Source: Chloroherpetonaceae bacterium
GTDB lineage: Bacteria; Bacteroidota; Chlorobiia; Chlorobiales; Chloroherpetonaceae
Length of the DNA: 64,000 nucleotides
Direction of reading: 5' to 3'
Assembly (NCBI GenBank): GCA_028277445.1
Contig: JANQGG010000006.1
Coordinates: 85,424-149,423 of the forward strand
In this document: piece by piece, positions 19,655 to 31,700 of the stretch
Position numbering within the stretch: the stretch's first letter is position 1
Layout: every line of letters begins with the position of its first letter
Translations under genes and position numbers: made by a program
The notes under the pieces: model-generated
The model's database searches: none
The model's input: the letters and a program-made list of their open reading frames with translations, nothing else
Told to the model about the DNA's origin: nothing

Positions 19655-20596
19655 ATGAACAAGCAATTGTTTTTAATTCACGGTCGGAATTTCAAACCGG
19701 ATGAAGAATCCTTAAAAGATTTATGGTTCGGCGCTTTAAAGCATGGCTTAAAACGCGATTACTCGGAAAATATGGTTGAGCAATTCAACGCAGCCAATCC
19801 TCAGTTTATCTATTATGGCGAACTCTCCAATAAATGTCTTTACAAAAGTAAAAAAGAATATGACCCGGAGGGGGATTTGGAGGATAGGCAGCATGCAATT
19901 GAAAAATTGATTGTTTATAGCAAAACCGACTTGCAAGGAAACACATCGAAATTTCTTTATAATCAATTGCCGGGTAAAAATTCTTTGAAAGAATGGCTTG
20001 CCGACATGTTTGCTAACCCCTTGGATTGGGTAGGGTTTAGCGAAGTCATAATCTCAATTGCAGCTCCCGATATGAAAGAATACTGGAACTTTGATAAAGC
20101 TTTCGGTAGTAATTTACGATGCAAATTAACGGGTAAGCTTGCCAATGCATTAAGTGATGGCAAAGATATTATGGTAATTGGGCACAGCTTAGGGTGCATA
20201 ATTGCTTTTGATGTGTTATAGAAGTTTTCGCACTATTGTGAATACCAGGATATTAAATCTCGCAAAATTTCAACTTTTCTTACCTTGGGCTGCCCGCTTG
20301 GAAATGAAACGGTAAAAAAGAACCTTAAAGGCGCTAATGCAAATGGTGAAAGGCGTTATCCGAAAAACATTAATCATTGGATCAATGTTGCTGCCGAAGA
20401 CGACTATATTGCACACAATCAAACCCTGGCTGATGATTACCGAAACATGTCCGATCTTGGGCTGGTTGAGCCAGTTCAAGATCATCGTATTTATAACCTC
20501 TCACTTTGCGAAGGGAAATCAAATCCGCATCATGGGGTAGGTTATCTCATCCATCCGATTGTAATTAAATCCATAGCGGAGTGGCTGACAGCATAG
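19655..20596 (+). pseudogene. Alpha/beta hydrolase interrupted by an in-frame amber stop
   Basis: One frame of 313 codons is split by a single TAG at 20219-20221. The first part starts MNKQLFLIHGRNFKPDEESL and holds the lipase-like nucleophile elbow IGHSLGCIIAFDVL just before the stop. The same frame continues with KFSHYCEY and LTLGCPLGNETV and ends with HHGVGYLIHPIVIKSI, which supplies a plausible catalytic His. An AAGGAG Shine-Dalgarno 6 bases before the ATG at 19655 decides the start over the ATG at 19604; such a site is rare in this window. The downstream half looks as conserved as the first, so this is a recent nonsense mutation, a sequencing error or read-through. Confidence 0.7.
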
Positions 20597-20788
20597 GAAA
20601 ATAAACCGAACCGGCAAAAAATGATAAATATTTTGATATGTGGTCGGAATTGATAGAAGGATAATCTGTGTATGAAGAATAATGGAGTCTTTACAATGCA
20701 GGAAGTTTGAAACAAATTCTTTGCGTTAGTTAATAATCGATTATAAAAGTCGGACGTTACGATTCATAATCCCAAGTTATTACCAAAC

Positions 20789-22582
20789 TTAACCTACGAC
20801 TTGATTTCGGCCGTTATGTTTGGCAGTGTAAAGATTTTCGTCAGCAACTTTTATGATTTGATCGGCATTTTCAAAGGAATTCAATTCACTCATTCCAAGA
20901 CTGATCGTGACTTTAAGTCCATCTGAAATTCTATGCCAATCATAATTTTCAACGTTTCTTCTAATTTTTTCACATGCTAGCGATGCATTCTGCTTGTCGG
21001 TTTCCGGGAAAAGTAACACAAATTCTTCACCGCCGTATCGGGCTACGATATCTGACTGACGAATGGACGTCTTGAAAATGTTAGCAATAGCAATTAGCAC
21101 TTCATCGCCAATTTGATGCGAGAAGTTATCGTTGATGCGTTTAAAGAAGTCAATATCGGAAATTGCAAGCGTCAATGGATGCTTATAACGCTTTGCGCGT
21201 GTAATTTCTTCTGAGAACTTCTGATCGAAATGACGCCGGTTATAAATCTTTGTAAGAGCATCTTCGCGAGCCAGTTTATCAAGCTCTTTTACAAGTTTGG
21301 ATTTTTCTTGATCAGCGACCTGAAGCGATTTATTCATGTTTTGAAGCTCTTCATAGGCATGAGCAAGCTCAACATTTTTAAGCTGGTAAATTTCAGCTTC
21401 TTTTTGGGTTTTTTCTACTTCAAATTGAATAACCAGGCTTTTGGTTTTTTCTTTGGCTTGTTCATTGATGAATAGTTTTTCATACTCATGAAATTTTTCA
21501 TGATACATTAACGCTTTTTCAAAATCGCTCATTTGCTTATAGGAAAGTGAAAGCGCTTGATAGGCAAGGTATATCAAATCCTTCGCCGATATCCCTTCAG
21601 CAATTTTTAAAACTTTATAGAGATATTTTGGCGCTTTATAACCTTCCTTTCGTTTGATAAACATGTTGCCGATCCCCAAGAGTGTTTTGGCTTCACCCAG
21701 CTTATCCTGTTGATTTTCAAAAAGCTGCCAGCTTTTAAAATAAAAGGTCAGCGCTCGAAGGTAATTATCGAGGCTTTCATGGATTTTTCCAATATGGTTT
21801 AATGAAACCGCCTCGCCCAGTCTATCATCATCTTGCCTTCTTAACGATAGACTCTTTTCATGAAAATCTAGTGCTTTATCATAGAGCTTAAGCTTATCAT
21901 AAGCCTGCCCAATCAAGCAATACGTTTCCGAAATTTTAGTGGTGAAATTATGTTTTTGAGCTTCCTGGAGAGCGCGTTCGTAATAAGTTATGCCATGTTC
22001 AAAATCATCTTGGCATTCATAAATACGACCTATTGCGATCAAAGAATACACTTGGCCTTCATGATCCTTTAAATTTTCATTGATGATCAGGCTTTTAAGA
22101 TAATAGTTTAATGCCTGATCAAAATACCCAAGATGTTCATAGACTTGCGCAATATTGTTTAGTGACGTAACTTTTCCCGCCTCGTCATTTAACTCTTCGC
22201 GGATTTTTAAACTTTCTAAGTGGTGATACAGCGCATTATCATAACCGGCCAGTTTAAAATAGATGTTGCCAATAAAATCGAGGGCTCCCACTTCACTTGT
22301 TTTGTCATCAATTTCACGATAAATCCGCAGAGCTTCAAACTGATTTATTAATGCTAATTCATAGTTAAACTCCAGAAAATAGAGGTTTCCTTGAGCGCTT
22401 AAACTATTGGCAAGCCCTTTGGAATAATTAATCGAGCGTGCCAGTCGCTCCGCTTCCTGACTCAAGGCAAACGCATATTTAATATCATCAAGCTTTACCT
22501 CGTGAGAGCTTTTAACCAAATAATCAACCTTTTCTTGATCATTGGTAAAGGCTTGTATGTCGCTCGAATATTTGTCAAGCAT
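20789..22582 (-). CDS. TPR-repeat diguanylate cyclase (GGDEF)
   Basis: A 597-residue cytoplasmic protein with no signal peptide or membrane helix. About ten tetratricopeptide repeats (for example ALYHHLESLKIREELND and ALNYYLKSLIINENLKD) occupy residues 50-370, followed by a coiled coil (about 375-430) and a C-terminal GGDEF domain. The active-site motif is GGEEF at 517-521, and an RxxD product-inhibition site (RQSD) lies five residues before it, so it should make cyclic di-GMP and be feedback inhibited. The TPR array probably senses a protein partner. It is divergent from greA. Confidence 0.92.
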   Translation of the reverse strand: MLDKYSSDIQAFTNDQEKVDYLVKSSHEVKLDDIKYAFALSQEAERLARSINYSKGLANSLSAQGNLYFLEFNYELALINQFEALRIYREIDDKTSEVGALDFIGNIYFKLAGYDNALYHHLESLKIREELNDEAGKVTSLNNIAQVYEHLGYFDQALNYYLKSLIINENLKDHEGQVYSLIAIGRIYECQDDFEHGITYYERALQEAQKHNFTTKISETYCLIGQAYDKLKLYDKALDFHEKSLSLRRQDDDRLGEAVSLNHIGKIHESLDNYLRALTFYFKSWQLFENQQDKLGEAKTLLGIGNMFIKRKEGYKAPKYLYKVLKIAEGISAKDLIYLAYQALSLSYKQMSDFEKALMYHEKFHEYEKLFINEQAKEKTKSLVIQFEVEKTQKEAEIYQLKNVELAHAYEELQNMNKSLQVADQEKSKLVKELDKLAREDALTKIYNRRHFDQKFSEEITRAKRYKHPLTLAISDIDFFKRINDNFSHQIGDEVLIAIANIFKTSIRQSDIVARYGGEEFVLLFPETDKQNASLACEKIRRNVENYDWHRISDGLKVTISLGMSELNSFENADQIIKVADENLYTAKHNGRNQVVG

Positions 22583-22758
22583 AACCTCGATGTTTACTTA
22601 ATGTAATTACTTAGTGTTATAACCCGATGTTAAGTTAAACATTTTTAAAGGCTTAAAATGGATTACATATTTTAACATTTATTATCACAAAATCAATGCC
22701 GGGATTTTTCAAAATATTTACATGGTGATTGAAATCACATGTTTTTAGATGAATAAAT

Positions 22759-22794
22759 AAAACCGAATGTCCGAGGTCGCGGGCTTTTGGTTTT
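22759..22794 (+). ncRNA. Strong 15-bp hairpin in the spacer before greA (possible small RNA or leader element)
   Basis: Arms 22759-22773 and 22780-22794 pair over 15 positions with one mismatch and two G-T pairs, enclosing a 6-base loop. The element lies between the divergent GGDEF gene and greA and is followed about 40 bases later by a terminator-like hairpin. No protein frame spans it. It may be part of a short transcript or of the greA leader; no known RNA family was recognised. Confidence 0.35.
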
Positions 22795-22831
22795 GATGTA
22801 TTCAGAAAAGGTATTACATTAGCATAAGCAT

Positions 22832-22867
22832 AAAGAGTCAGTCCTTTTTTAGGGCTGGCTTTTATTT
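22832..22867 (+). terminator. Terminator-like hairpin upstream of greA
   Basis: A 9-bp stem (AGTCAGTCC/GGGCTGGCT with two G-T pairs) and a T-rich loop are followed by TTTATTTTTG. It is oriented to stop plus-strand transcription about 60 bases before the greA ATG, although no plus-strand gene precedes it. It could end a small RNA or attenuate greA. Confidence 0.5.
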
Positions 22868-22924
22868 TTGTCTGCTTTTACTATTGATTGAGTTTGAGTT
22901 AATGAAAATTTAAACCATAGACTT

Positions 22925-23398
22925 ATGTCAGATACAATATATTTAACGAAGGAAGGGTATAATAAGCTTAAAGTTGAGTTGGATGATTTAAAAAATAATG
23001 TCAGGCACCAGGTTCTGGAAAAAATTGCGGAAGCCAGAGCGCATGGTGATTTAAGTGAAAATGCCGAATATGAAGCGGCTCGGGATGAACAAGCCAAAGT
23101 TGAAGGCAGAATTGGAAATTTGGAGCGGATGCTATCTTCTGCACGAATTTTGGATGAGAAAGATATTAAAACGGATAAAGTCTATATTTTAACCACAGTT
23201 GTTTTAAAGGATCTGGATAAAGATAAAAAGCTGGAATACAAATTGGTTTCTTCGGAGGAAGCAGATATTGAACAAGGAAAGATCTCGGTTAAATCTCCAA
23301 TTGGCCGGGCGCTTTTGGGCAAAAGTATTGGTGATGTGGTTGATATTGTAGTGCCAAAAGGCGAGCTTTGTTATGAAATTCTTAAAATTAAAGTTTAA
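22925..23398 (+). CDS. greA: Transcription elongation factor GreA
   Basis: Rescues backtracked RNA polymerase by stimulating transcript cleavage. The N-terminal coiled coil carries [17 protein letters not shown] and the acidic-tip region [17 protein letters not shown] (about residues 42-58); the C-terminal domain has [16 protein letters not shown]. The 157-residue length is exactly typical. The small 74-residue gene and tpiA follow on the same strand with short gaps, suggesting one transcript. Confidence 0.96.
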   Translation: MSDTIYLTKEGYNKLKVELDDLKNNVRHQVLEKIAEARAHGDLSENAEYEAARDEQAKVEGRIGNLERMLSSARILDEKDIKTDKVYILTTVVLKDLDKDKKLEYKLVSSEEADIEQGKISVKSPIGRALLGKSIGDVVDIVVPKGELCYEILKIKV

Positions 23399-23428
23399 TC
23401 AACAAATAGACATCATAGATTAATCATC

Positions 23429-23653
23429 ATGGGAAAGCGACAAATCATATTAAGTGCGGATAAAATTTCTGGCTACGGTAATTTAGAAGGTGAAGAAGTG
23501 AATGTTTTGATGAAAAGCGCACGAGTATGGCATGGCTATATCAAGACGGTTTCGGATACGGCAATAGCTCTCCGAGATACTCGATTTAAGGTTCATAATT
23601 TACAGATCCAGGATATTGATAAATTGTATTTGGATCGCGTCACTGACTATTAA
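23429..23653 (+). CDS. Small conserved-looking protein, possible Sm-like fold
   Basis: A 74-residue protein between greA and tpiA, with 30- and 12-base gaps, in frame and without a signal peptide. I do not recognise a named family. The pattern GEEVNVLMKSARVWHGYI, then TAIALRDTRF and IQDIDKLYLD resembles the strand order of small Sm/Hfq-like beta barrels, but this is only a visual impression. Its tight placement between two housekeeping genes supports it being real. Confidence 0.65.
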   Translation: MGKRQIILSADKISGYGNLEGEEVNVLMKSARVWHGYIKTVSDTAIALRDTRFKVHNLQIQDIDKLYLDRVTDY

Positions 23654-23665
23654 AAAAAACCACTT

Positions 23666-24421
23666 ATGAGAGAACCCATCGTTGTTGGCAACTGGAAAAT
23701 GAATAAAAACCCAGATGCCTCAGTTCAGTTAGTCCAAGAACTTCAGGCATTCATTGGAACGAACGGTTTAAAAACGCAGGTTGGCGTTGCGCCAACATCG
23801 CTATCGCTTGTCAAAGTTTCTGAGATACTTTCAAATTCCCCGATTAAACTCTGTGCGCAAAACTGTCATTATGAAGATGATGGCGCCTTCACCGGAGAAA
23901 TTTCTGCAACCATGCTTCAGGAGATTGGTTGCAACTATGTCATTTTAGGCCACTCCGAACGCCGTCAATATTTTCATGAAACCGATGAAGTGGTTAATCA
24001 AAAGGTTAAAAAAGTATTGGAGGCAGGTTTAAATGTAATTATGTGCGTTGGCGAAACGCTTGAGGAGCGAGAGCAGGATATCACCAATCAGGTGGTTGAG
24101 CGGCAGGTTAAAAAAGGACTTAAAGGCATTTCGGCTTCGGATATGGATCGCGTGGTTATTGCGTATGAACCGGTTTGGGCGATTGGTACCGGCAAAACTG
24201 CTACGCCTCAGCAAGCCGAAGACGTGCATCGCTTTATACGTGAGATCGTTACCAGTTTATATTCGGTTGATGTGGCCAATAGGCTTAGAATTCAGTATGG
24301 TGGAAGTGTGAAAAGCGCTAATGCCAAAGAGCTATTTTCTATGGAAAATATTGATGGCGGTTTAATTGGCGGAGCGAGCTTGAAAGCTGAGGAGTTTTAT
24401 AAAATTCTGTGCAGTTTTTAG
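23666..24421 (+). CDS. tpiA: Triosephosphate isomerase
   Basis: Interconverts dihydroxyacetone phosphate and glyceraldehyde-3-phosphate. Active-site residues are Lys11 (NWKMN), the His in ILGHSERR (about 96) and the Glu in AYEPVWAIGTG (about 166), with the phosphate loop YGGSVKSANA and the terminal GGLIGGASL. The length of 251 residues is standard. It ends the greA-tpiA transcript, with a clear terminator downstream. Confidence 0.97.
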   Translation: MREPIVVGNWKMNKNPDASVQLVQELQAFIGTNGLKTQVGVAPTSLSLVKVSEILSNSPIKLCAQNCHYEDDGAFTGEISATMLQEIGCNYVILGHSERRQYFHETDEVVNQKVKKVLEAGLNVIMCVGETLEEREQDITNQVVERQVKKGLKGISASDMDRVVIAYEPVWAIGTGKTATPQQAEDVHRFIREIVTSLYSVDVANRLRIQYGGSVKSANAKELFSMENIDGGLIGGASLKAEEFYKILCSF

Positions 24422-24445
24422 TGGCTTGCAGCATCATGATGGTTT

Positions 24446-24488
24446 AAAAAAAGCTGTTGCTTGAAAAAGTAACAGCTTTTTTTGTTTT
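24446..24488 (+). terminator. Rho-independent terminator after tpiA
   Basis: Arms 24446-24460 and 24469-24483 form a stem of about 15 pairs (one G-T) around an 8-base loop; the A-rich left arm and T-rich right arm make it potentially active in both directions. It lies 25 bases after the tpiA stop. Confidence 0.85.
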
Positions 24489-24582
24489 GTGTTAAACCTT
24501 TGCCTGAGGCTTTATGTCATAAAGGCAAGATGATGCAAATCATTGACAGAATAAAATCACTAATTAAATCTAAGAACAAATC

Positions 24583-25056
24583 ATGAAAAAATTATCTGTT
24601 GCAATTGTCGTTTTATGCTTGAGTATGATGGCCTTACCTCTGCAAGCCCAGCCTTTTTGGGGTCAAAGATTTTCGGATGATGACAACCGGACAACCGGAA
24701 GAATGACGATGACTCCACCTTCGGAAGAAGTCAGAGAAGCTCGAAGAAACCTCAAAGTAACAATCCTAAAAGAGCGTTTGTCGCTTTCAGATGTTCAGGT
24801 TTCGAAAATTGACGGTATCTTGAAGTCCTTTCAGGAAAAAGCGGTAAAAGATTACGATGAAACCAAATCGGATCTTAAAGAGCGACGAGAAAGAGCTTGG
24901 GTTCGAAAGCAGGAAAGAGAGCTTGCAGTTCTAGATGTTTTAAATGATGAGCAAAAAAAGCAATTTGCAATCATGAAAGGCGAGCGTCGCTTTAATAAAA
25001 TGGCACGATGTGGTGGTAAGAAAGGCTATGGCCCAAAAATGCGAGGAGGCTTCTAG
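24583..25056 (+). CDS. Small periplasmic Spy/CpxP-like helical protein
   Basis: A 157-residue exported protein with a signal peptide (MKKLSVAIVVLCLSMMALPLQAQ). The mature part is mostly charged helix with two copies of an LTxxQ-like pattern (LSLSDVQVSKI and LNDEQKKQFAIM), as in Spy/CpxP-type chaperones. A Gly/Lys-rich tail follows. It stands alone between two strong terminators. Function in envelope protein folding or metal response is inferred from the family resemblance. Confidence 0.68.
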   Translation: MKKLSVAIVVLCLSMMALPLQAQPFWGQRFSDDDNRTTGRMTMTPPSEEVREARRNLKVTILKERLSLSDVQVSKIDGILKSFQEKAVKDYDETKSDLKERRERAWVRKQERELAVLDVLNDEQKKQFAIMKGERRFNKMARCGGKKGYGPKMRGGF

Positions 25057-25090
25057 TCTGACAAATTGTTAAACGCTGATTTAATGGGAC

Positions 25091-25140
25091 GCGACGGATC
25101 GATGATAGAGATTTTTCATCAGATCCGTCGCATTTTTTTT
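25091..25140 (+). terminator. Strong terminator between the Spy-like gene and thiC
   Basis: A perfect 10-bp stem (GCGACGGATC/GATCCGTCGC) extended inward by GATGA/TCATC past a bulged A is followed by nine residues of T-rich sequence. It lies 35 bases after the Spy-like stop and close to the thiC stop on the other strand, so it may serve both. Confidence 0.9.
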
Positions 25141-25144
25141 AGGG

Positions 25145-27010
<1,866 letters not shown>

Positions 27011-27094
27011 TCAGTTCGTTAAGCAAGATGACGTTGCTTAAAAAGAATCGCGTGGCGAAAGGAAAATAGAGTGGCATAACGTGGCACATCATCT

Positions 27095-27175
27095 TTTCCT
27101 TCCGTCAGTATTACCTGCTTCAAGTTTAATGGGTTTGATCTCAGCTACATATGCTAACCATATGCAACACCCCAA
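27095..27175 (-). promoter_or_regulatory. TPP riboswitch (THI element) upstream of thiC
   Basis: On the minus strand the sequence begins GGGGTGTTGC, then has GTAGCTGAGATCAAACCC, AACTTGAAGCAGGTAATAC and ends TGACGGAAGGAA. These are the conserved J3-2 CTGAGA, P4/P5 ACCC...GGTAATAC and closing P1 parts of the TPP element, in order. It ends about 100 bases before the thiC start, so thiamine pyrophosphate probably represses thiC expression. Confidence 0.9.
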
Positions 27176-27323
27176 AGACGATAAAGCTCAGTATAACTAA
27201 ATTAATGTTTATATAATTCTAAAAAATTCATTAAAGTTTGTTTTTCAATAATAATTTTTGAAAAGGGATTTTGAAAGTCATAAATTGTCCGGCTTAAAAG
27301 ACAACTAATGCAATCACGTGATC

Positions 27324-28691
27324 ATGAGCAAATTATTTTTTCGGTTCAATTTAGTTCGGTTAGCGTTTTTTCAAATGGGTTTTGGCATTATGCTTGGATT
27401 TTTAGAAGACACCTTGAACCGTGTAATGACCTCTGACCTTGGAATTTCTTCAACAATTGTATTTGGATTAATTAGTTTAAAAGAACTGCTTGCCGTATTT
27501 GGCGTTAAAGTTTGGGCCGGCAATATGTCCGACAGCACCAGCATCATGGGCTATAAAAGAACGCCATTTATATTTTTAGGGCTCTCAGCTTTTGCGATTG
27601 CGTTTGCACTTTCCCCATCTACAGCTTATGAAGTACAAATTCAACATCAGTCTGGTGATTTATTAAGCATGATTTGGTTTGCACTCAATGATTTTGCTTT
27701 AATTAAACTCGTCGTCATATTTTTAACGATTGGATTTGGGCTGCAAGTTGCTACGACAACCTATTATGCCCTTGTATCGGATTATGTTGGGGAGCGTAAT
27801 ATCGGTAAAGTTGCTTCATCAAGTTGGACGTTGATGGTACTTACCACAATTTTAACGGCAAAATCAGTAGGTATTTATTTAGAAGAGTATAGCCCGGAAA
27901 GGCTGAGCAACGTTGCTCAGTTTGGCGGAGCTATTGCTTTTATCATCGGCTTTTTATCTGTGGTTGGGGTTGAAAAACGCAACAACCAGACGGATAAAAA
28001 AAGCTCCGAACAAGGTTTGTCGTTTGGCCAATCGATACAATTGCTCTCAGGTTCCCCAAAAACAATGCTATTTGCATTTTACATTTTCCTCTCAATTTTT
28101 GCATTATTTGCTAACGTTATTGTTATGGAGCCGTTTGGCGCTGATGTGTTTGGCATGTCTGTTAGTGAGACAAACAGTCTTTTCAGGCCAACAATGGGTG
28201 GGATGCAACTTATATTTATGCTTATAGTTGGTTTTTTTATAACCAAAACCGGTAAAAAATTACCGATATACATTGGAAACACCCTTAGCAGTATTGGCTT
28301 TGCAATGGTGATATATTCAGGGATTGTATTGGATGCGACCTTTCTTAAAATTTCACTGGTTGTCGTAGGAATCGGGCTTGGCGCGTCCAGTATTGCTAAT
28401 ATTACCATGATGATGACCATGACTGCAGGCAGAGCCGGCATTTATATGGGATTGTGGGGCACGGCACAAAGCTTGGCGATGTTCCTGGGTAATTCCGGCG
28501 CTGGCGTTGTGCGTGATATCATGATTTCATTATCTGGTGATTTTATGCCTGCTTACACTGTGATTTTTGCTATGGAAATCCTGGCTTTTACTTCAGCTAG
28601 TTTAATTTTACCACATATTTCCAAAGAAAAGTTTGAAACTGAAAGTAAGGTAAAGATGGAGGAAATGCTTGCCGCAAGCGGCGTGGATTGA
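27324..28691 (+). CDS. PucC/BCD-family major facilitator (light-harvesting-associated transporter)
   Basis: A 455-residue membrane protein with about 12 helices. The N-terminal LVRLAFFQMGFGIMLGFLED and TLNRVMTSDLGISST, and the phrase WAGNMSDSTSIMGYKRTPFI, match the PucC/BCD group found with bacteriochlorophyll systems, where members aid light-harvesting complex assembly or move pigment. A GTG six bases upstream (27318) is an alternative start; the ATG at 27324 is preferred. It stands between thiC and porU. Assignment to BCD rather than another MFS branch is moderately sure and fits the BchC-like gene elsewhere in the window. Confidence 0.75.
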   Translation: MSKLFFRFNLVRLAFFQMGFGIMLGFLEDTLNRVMTSDLGISSTIVFGLISLKELLAVFGVKVWAGNMSDSTSIMGYKRTPFIFLGLSAFAIAFALSPSTAYEVQIQHQSGDLLSMIWFALNDFALIKLVVIFLTIGFGLQVATTTYYALVSDYVGERNIGKVASSSWTLMVLTTILTAKSVGIYLEEYSPERLSNVAQFGGAIAFIIGFLSVVGVEKRNNQTDKKSSEQGLSFGQSIQLLSGSPKTMLFAFYIFLSIFALFANVIVMEPFGADVFGMSVSETNSLFRPTMGGMQLIFMLIVGFFITKTGKKLPIYIGNTLSSIGFAMVIYSGIVLDATFLKISLVVVGIGLGASSIANITMMMTMTAGRAGIYMGLWGTAQSLAMFLGNSGAGVVRDIMISLSGDFMPAYTVIFAMEILAFTSASLILPHISKEKFETESKVKMEEMLAASGVD

Positions 28692-28726
28692 TCGGAATGA
28701 CTATTAGTTAATTAAACCGAAGAAAT

Positions 28727-31700
28727 TTGAAGATAAAACGCATTAAGATCCGGACAGGCATAATTATAGCTTTTCTTGCGTTCTCAGTTTTTCATTCTTT
28801 TCAGGCATATACACAAAACATCCCCAATAACATTTTTCAAGAGAAATTCGCATCGGATATAAAGGTATTGGATTACGATGAAACGGATTTAACGCTAACC
28901 TACAGCCCGCAATGGGTGAAGTTGTCTTATAGCGATTCATTATTTGATGCCAAAATACCAATGCGTTTGGTTAATGGCGACTATGAGTTGATCATGCCCG
29001 GCGCGCCGGTTATTCCGAAACGTGTGTTTCCGGTATGGTTAAAATCCTCTCGAGTGCCAAGTATTCAGGTGTTAAGTCATCAAACCCAAGCAATAGCTTT
29101 TCCAGGCGTTGGACTTGCGCCAAACTATGATTTTAAAACCAAGTCATGGAGACATGCCAAACAGCAAAAGCCGATTGGTAAAAAATGGCCGATGATTTCC
29201 ATATCCGAACCAACGAAGTTTAGGGGGAAATGGCTAGCCTATATTACCATTTATCCGGTTCAAGTAAAGTCAGGAAATCACACAGCCCAACTAACCAAGT
29301 CAATTACTTTTAAGTTAAGTTTTCATTCCTCCAAACACTCGAAATCAATATTTAAAAGCCAAGCCATAAAAACAGGAATTGATGAGTTTCAACCAACGCT
29401 CGTCAACCAAGCACAATTAGAACTTTGGAAGCAATCGGGTGTTTTGGAGTCAACACGGCCAAAAAAGCAGGATTTGGTTTTTCAGCAGCAAAGCAGCGTG
29501 CTTGGTTCGGGAAAAGTCTATAAGCTTGGGTTTAAAAATGGCGGTTTCTATACGCTCACGAAGGCGTTTTTTGATTCGGTTGGTATTGATCTTTCCAATG
29601 TTGATCCCAGAAACATTCAACTGTTTTTTAATGGGGGAAACGAACTTAACACAAGCCTCTCGGCATTGGTTCAGGACGATCTGCGAGAAATATGCATTCA
29701 AGTCGCCGGAGAAAGTGATGGCCGGTTCGATCCCGATGATAAAATTCGTTTTTATGTCAAAGGCCCACAAGGCGTAAGCTATGATGTACCAAAATACCCA
29801 CCGCGTGTTAATCCTAGTGGCGACACTCAAAAACGATTAACGCATTATTTAAACCGGCAATCCAAGTTCAGTTATGCCTTTTTAAAATTTGGCAACGAGC
29901 CGGGAAAACGGCCCGAAAGTAAGTCATCTTTAAACGATCCGTCGCCTCATCAGCCTGATTCATTTACAAAGATGACGTTCGTTGAAAACGAGGTAAGAAA
30001 TATATCCAACACAGGCATCGACTTGTTCGACGTGCCGTTAAACAGCAGCCGCCCGTCAATAACCACCACGTTTAGATTGCATGGCCTGGCAACTTCCAAA
30101 CCCATTCATGCACGCGTAAAAGCAGTGACTACTGGCCGAAATGAAACGATACAGCTAAAATTAAACGGCCAGTTGCTCGGCTCAAAAACAACCGGCAGCA
30201 TTGGCGCTAGCGGATACCAAAAAGGGGAGTACTTTTTTTATGATGTCATAAAATCAAATTTTGATGCGATTTCCGAAACGGTTGAGTTAGAGCTAACGCT
30301 GTTGCCAAATTCATTTTCATCGCAAACATACCCGGATTGGATGGAGTTGGCGTATCAATCCACATTTAACGCGGTTGGTGATGTGTTGGTATTTAATTCG
30401 TTGGTGGGATTAAGCTCAAGTAAGCCGGTGGCGTTTTCTATCGGTAATTTTTCAGCAACGCCAACCATTTGGGATATCACGAACTTGTGGGATATTAAAT
30501 CTATTGCCCCGATTTCTCAAACGTTGTCAAGCGCAAATTTTCAAAGTTTGTGCTCACCGGATTCAATGAATGAATTTTTAGCGTTTTCTGAAAACGCCGT
30601 TGAAAAACGTCCGCATTTGGTTGAAGCCTTGGCAAATCAAAATTTGCATGCCATCATTCCTGTGCCGTATATCATTATATATCCACCTTCTTATGAAGCC
30701 GCCGCAAAACGGTTGCTTGAGCATCGTACAGGGAATGCATCAGGCGAGCCTTTGAGCGGAATAGCAGTGAATCAGGATCAGGTATTTAATGAATTTTCGG
30801 GAGGCATGCCTGATTTTACGGCCATTCGAAATTTTGTCCGGTATCTCTATCAAAAGTCGGCCACAATTGGCAGCGCTCCAAAATATGTCGTGCTTTTTGG
30901 GGATGGGGATTGGGATGTAAAAAATGTTGTGAGCCCAAATTACGACAGGCTGTTAACGTATCAATCCGATGAAGTGCTACAACCCATAACGTCGGTAACA
31001 TGCACAGACGATTTTTTTGTGGCAATTGATGGCGATATTGTCCCAACAAAAATGATTCCCGATTTAGCCATTGGGCGTTTAACCGCTCAAACACCCAATG
31101 AAGCTGAGCGGATGGTTGATAAAATCATTGCTTATGAAACAAACCAGGCGCAAGGTTTATGGCGCAATCGAGTGATTTTTGTGGCTGATGATGGCCTGAA
31201 TGCCGGTACATCTGATGGCGCTCAATTCAGCGACGATAGTGAGCGAATCGTTCAAAGTTTACCGGAATGGATGCATCCCATAAAATTGTATTCGGCGTTT
31301 TATAAAGCGGATTTTTCATCGGGAAGTATGCGCCGGCCTGAAGCCTATCAGCAGATCATCAATCAGATTAATCAAGGGGCGTTGATTACAAATTTTATTG
31401 GACATGGCAATCCTTCGGTGTGGACGGCAGAGCGCATTTTTGAACCCGCCTCATCGTTACCCCTGTTGAACAATACCAACAAACTCACCATCGGTGTAAC
31501 GGCCACCTGCGACTTTGGCCGCGCTGATGACCCGGTTTTCCGGAGCGGCGCCGAGCATATGCTACTTATGGAGAATGGCGGCGCTGTTGCCATGCTTACC
31601 ACAACCCGGTCCATTTTTATTTCTACCGGAAGTAGCTATCCACCGATACTTTTCCAGGAGATTTTTCGTGAGAACGGTTCGGAAACGATCAGAAGGTTGG

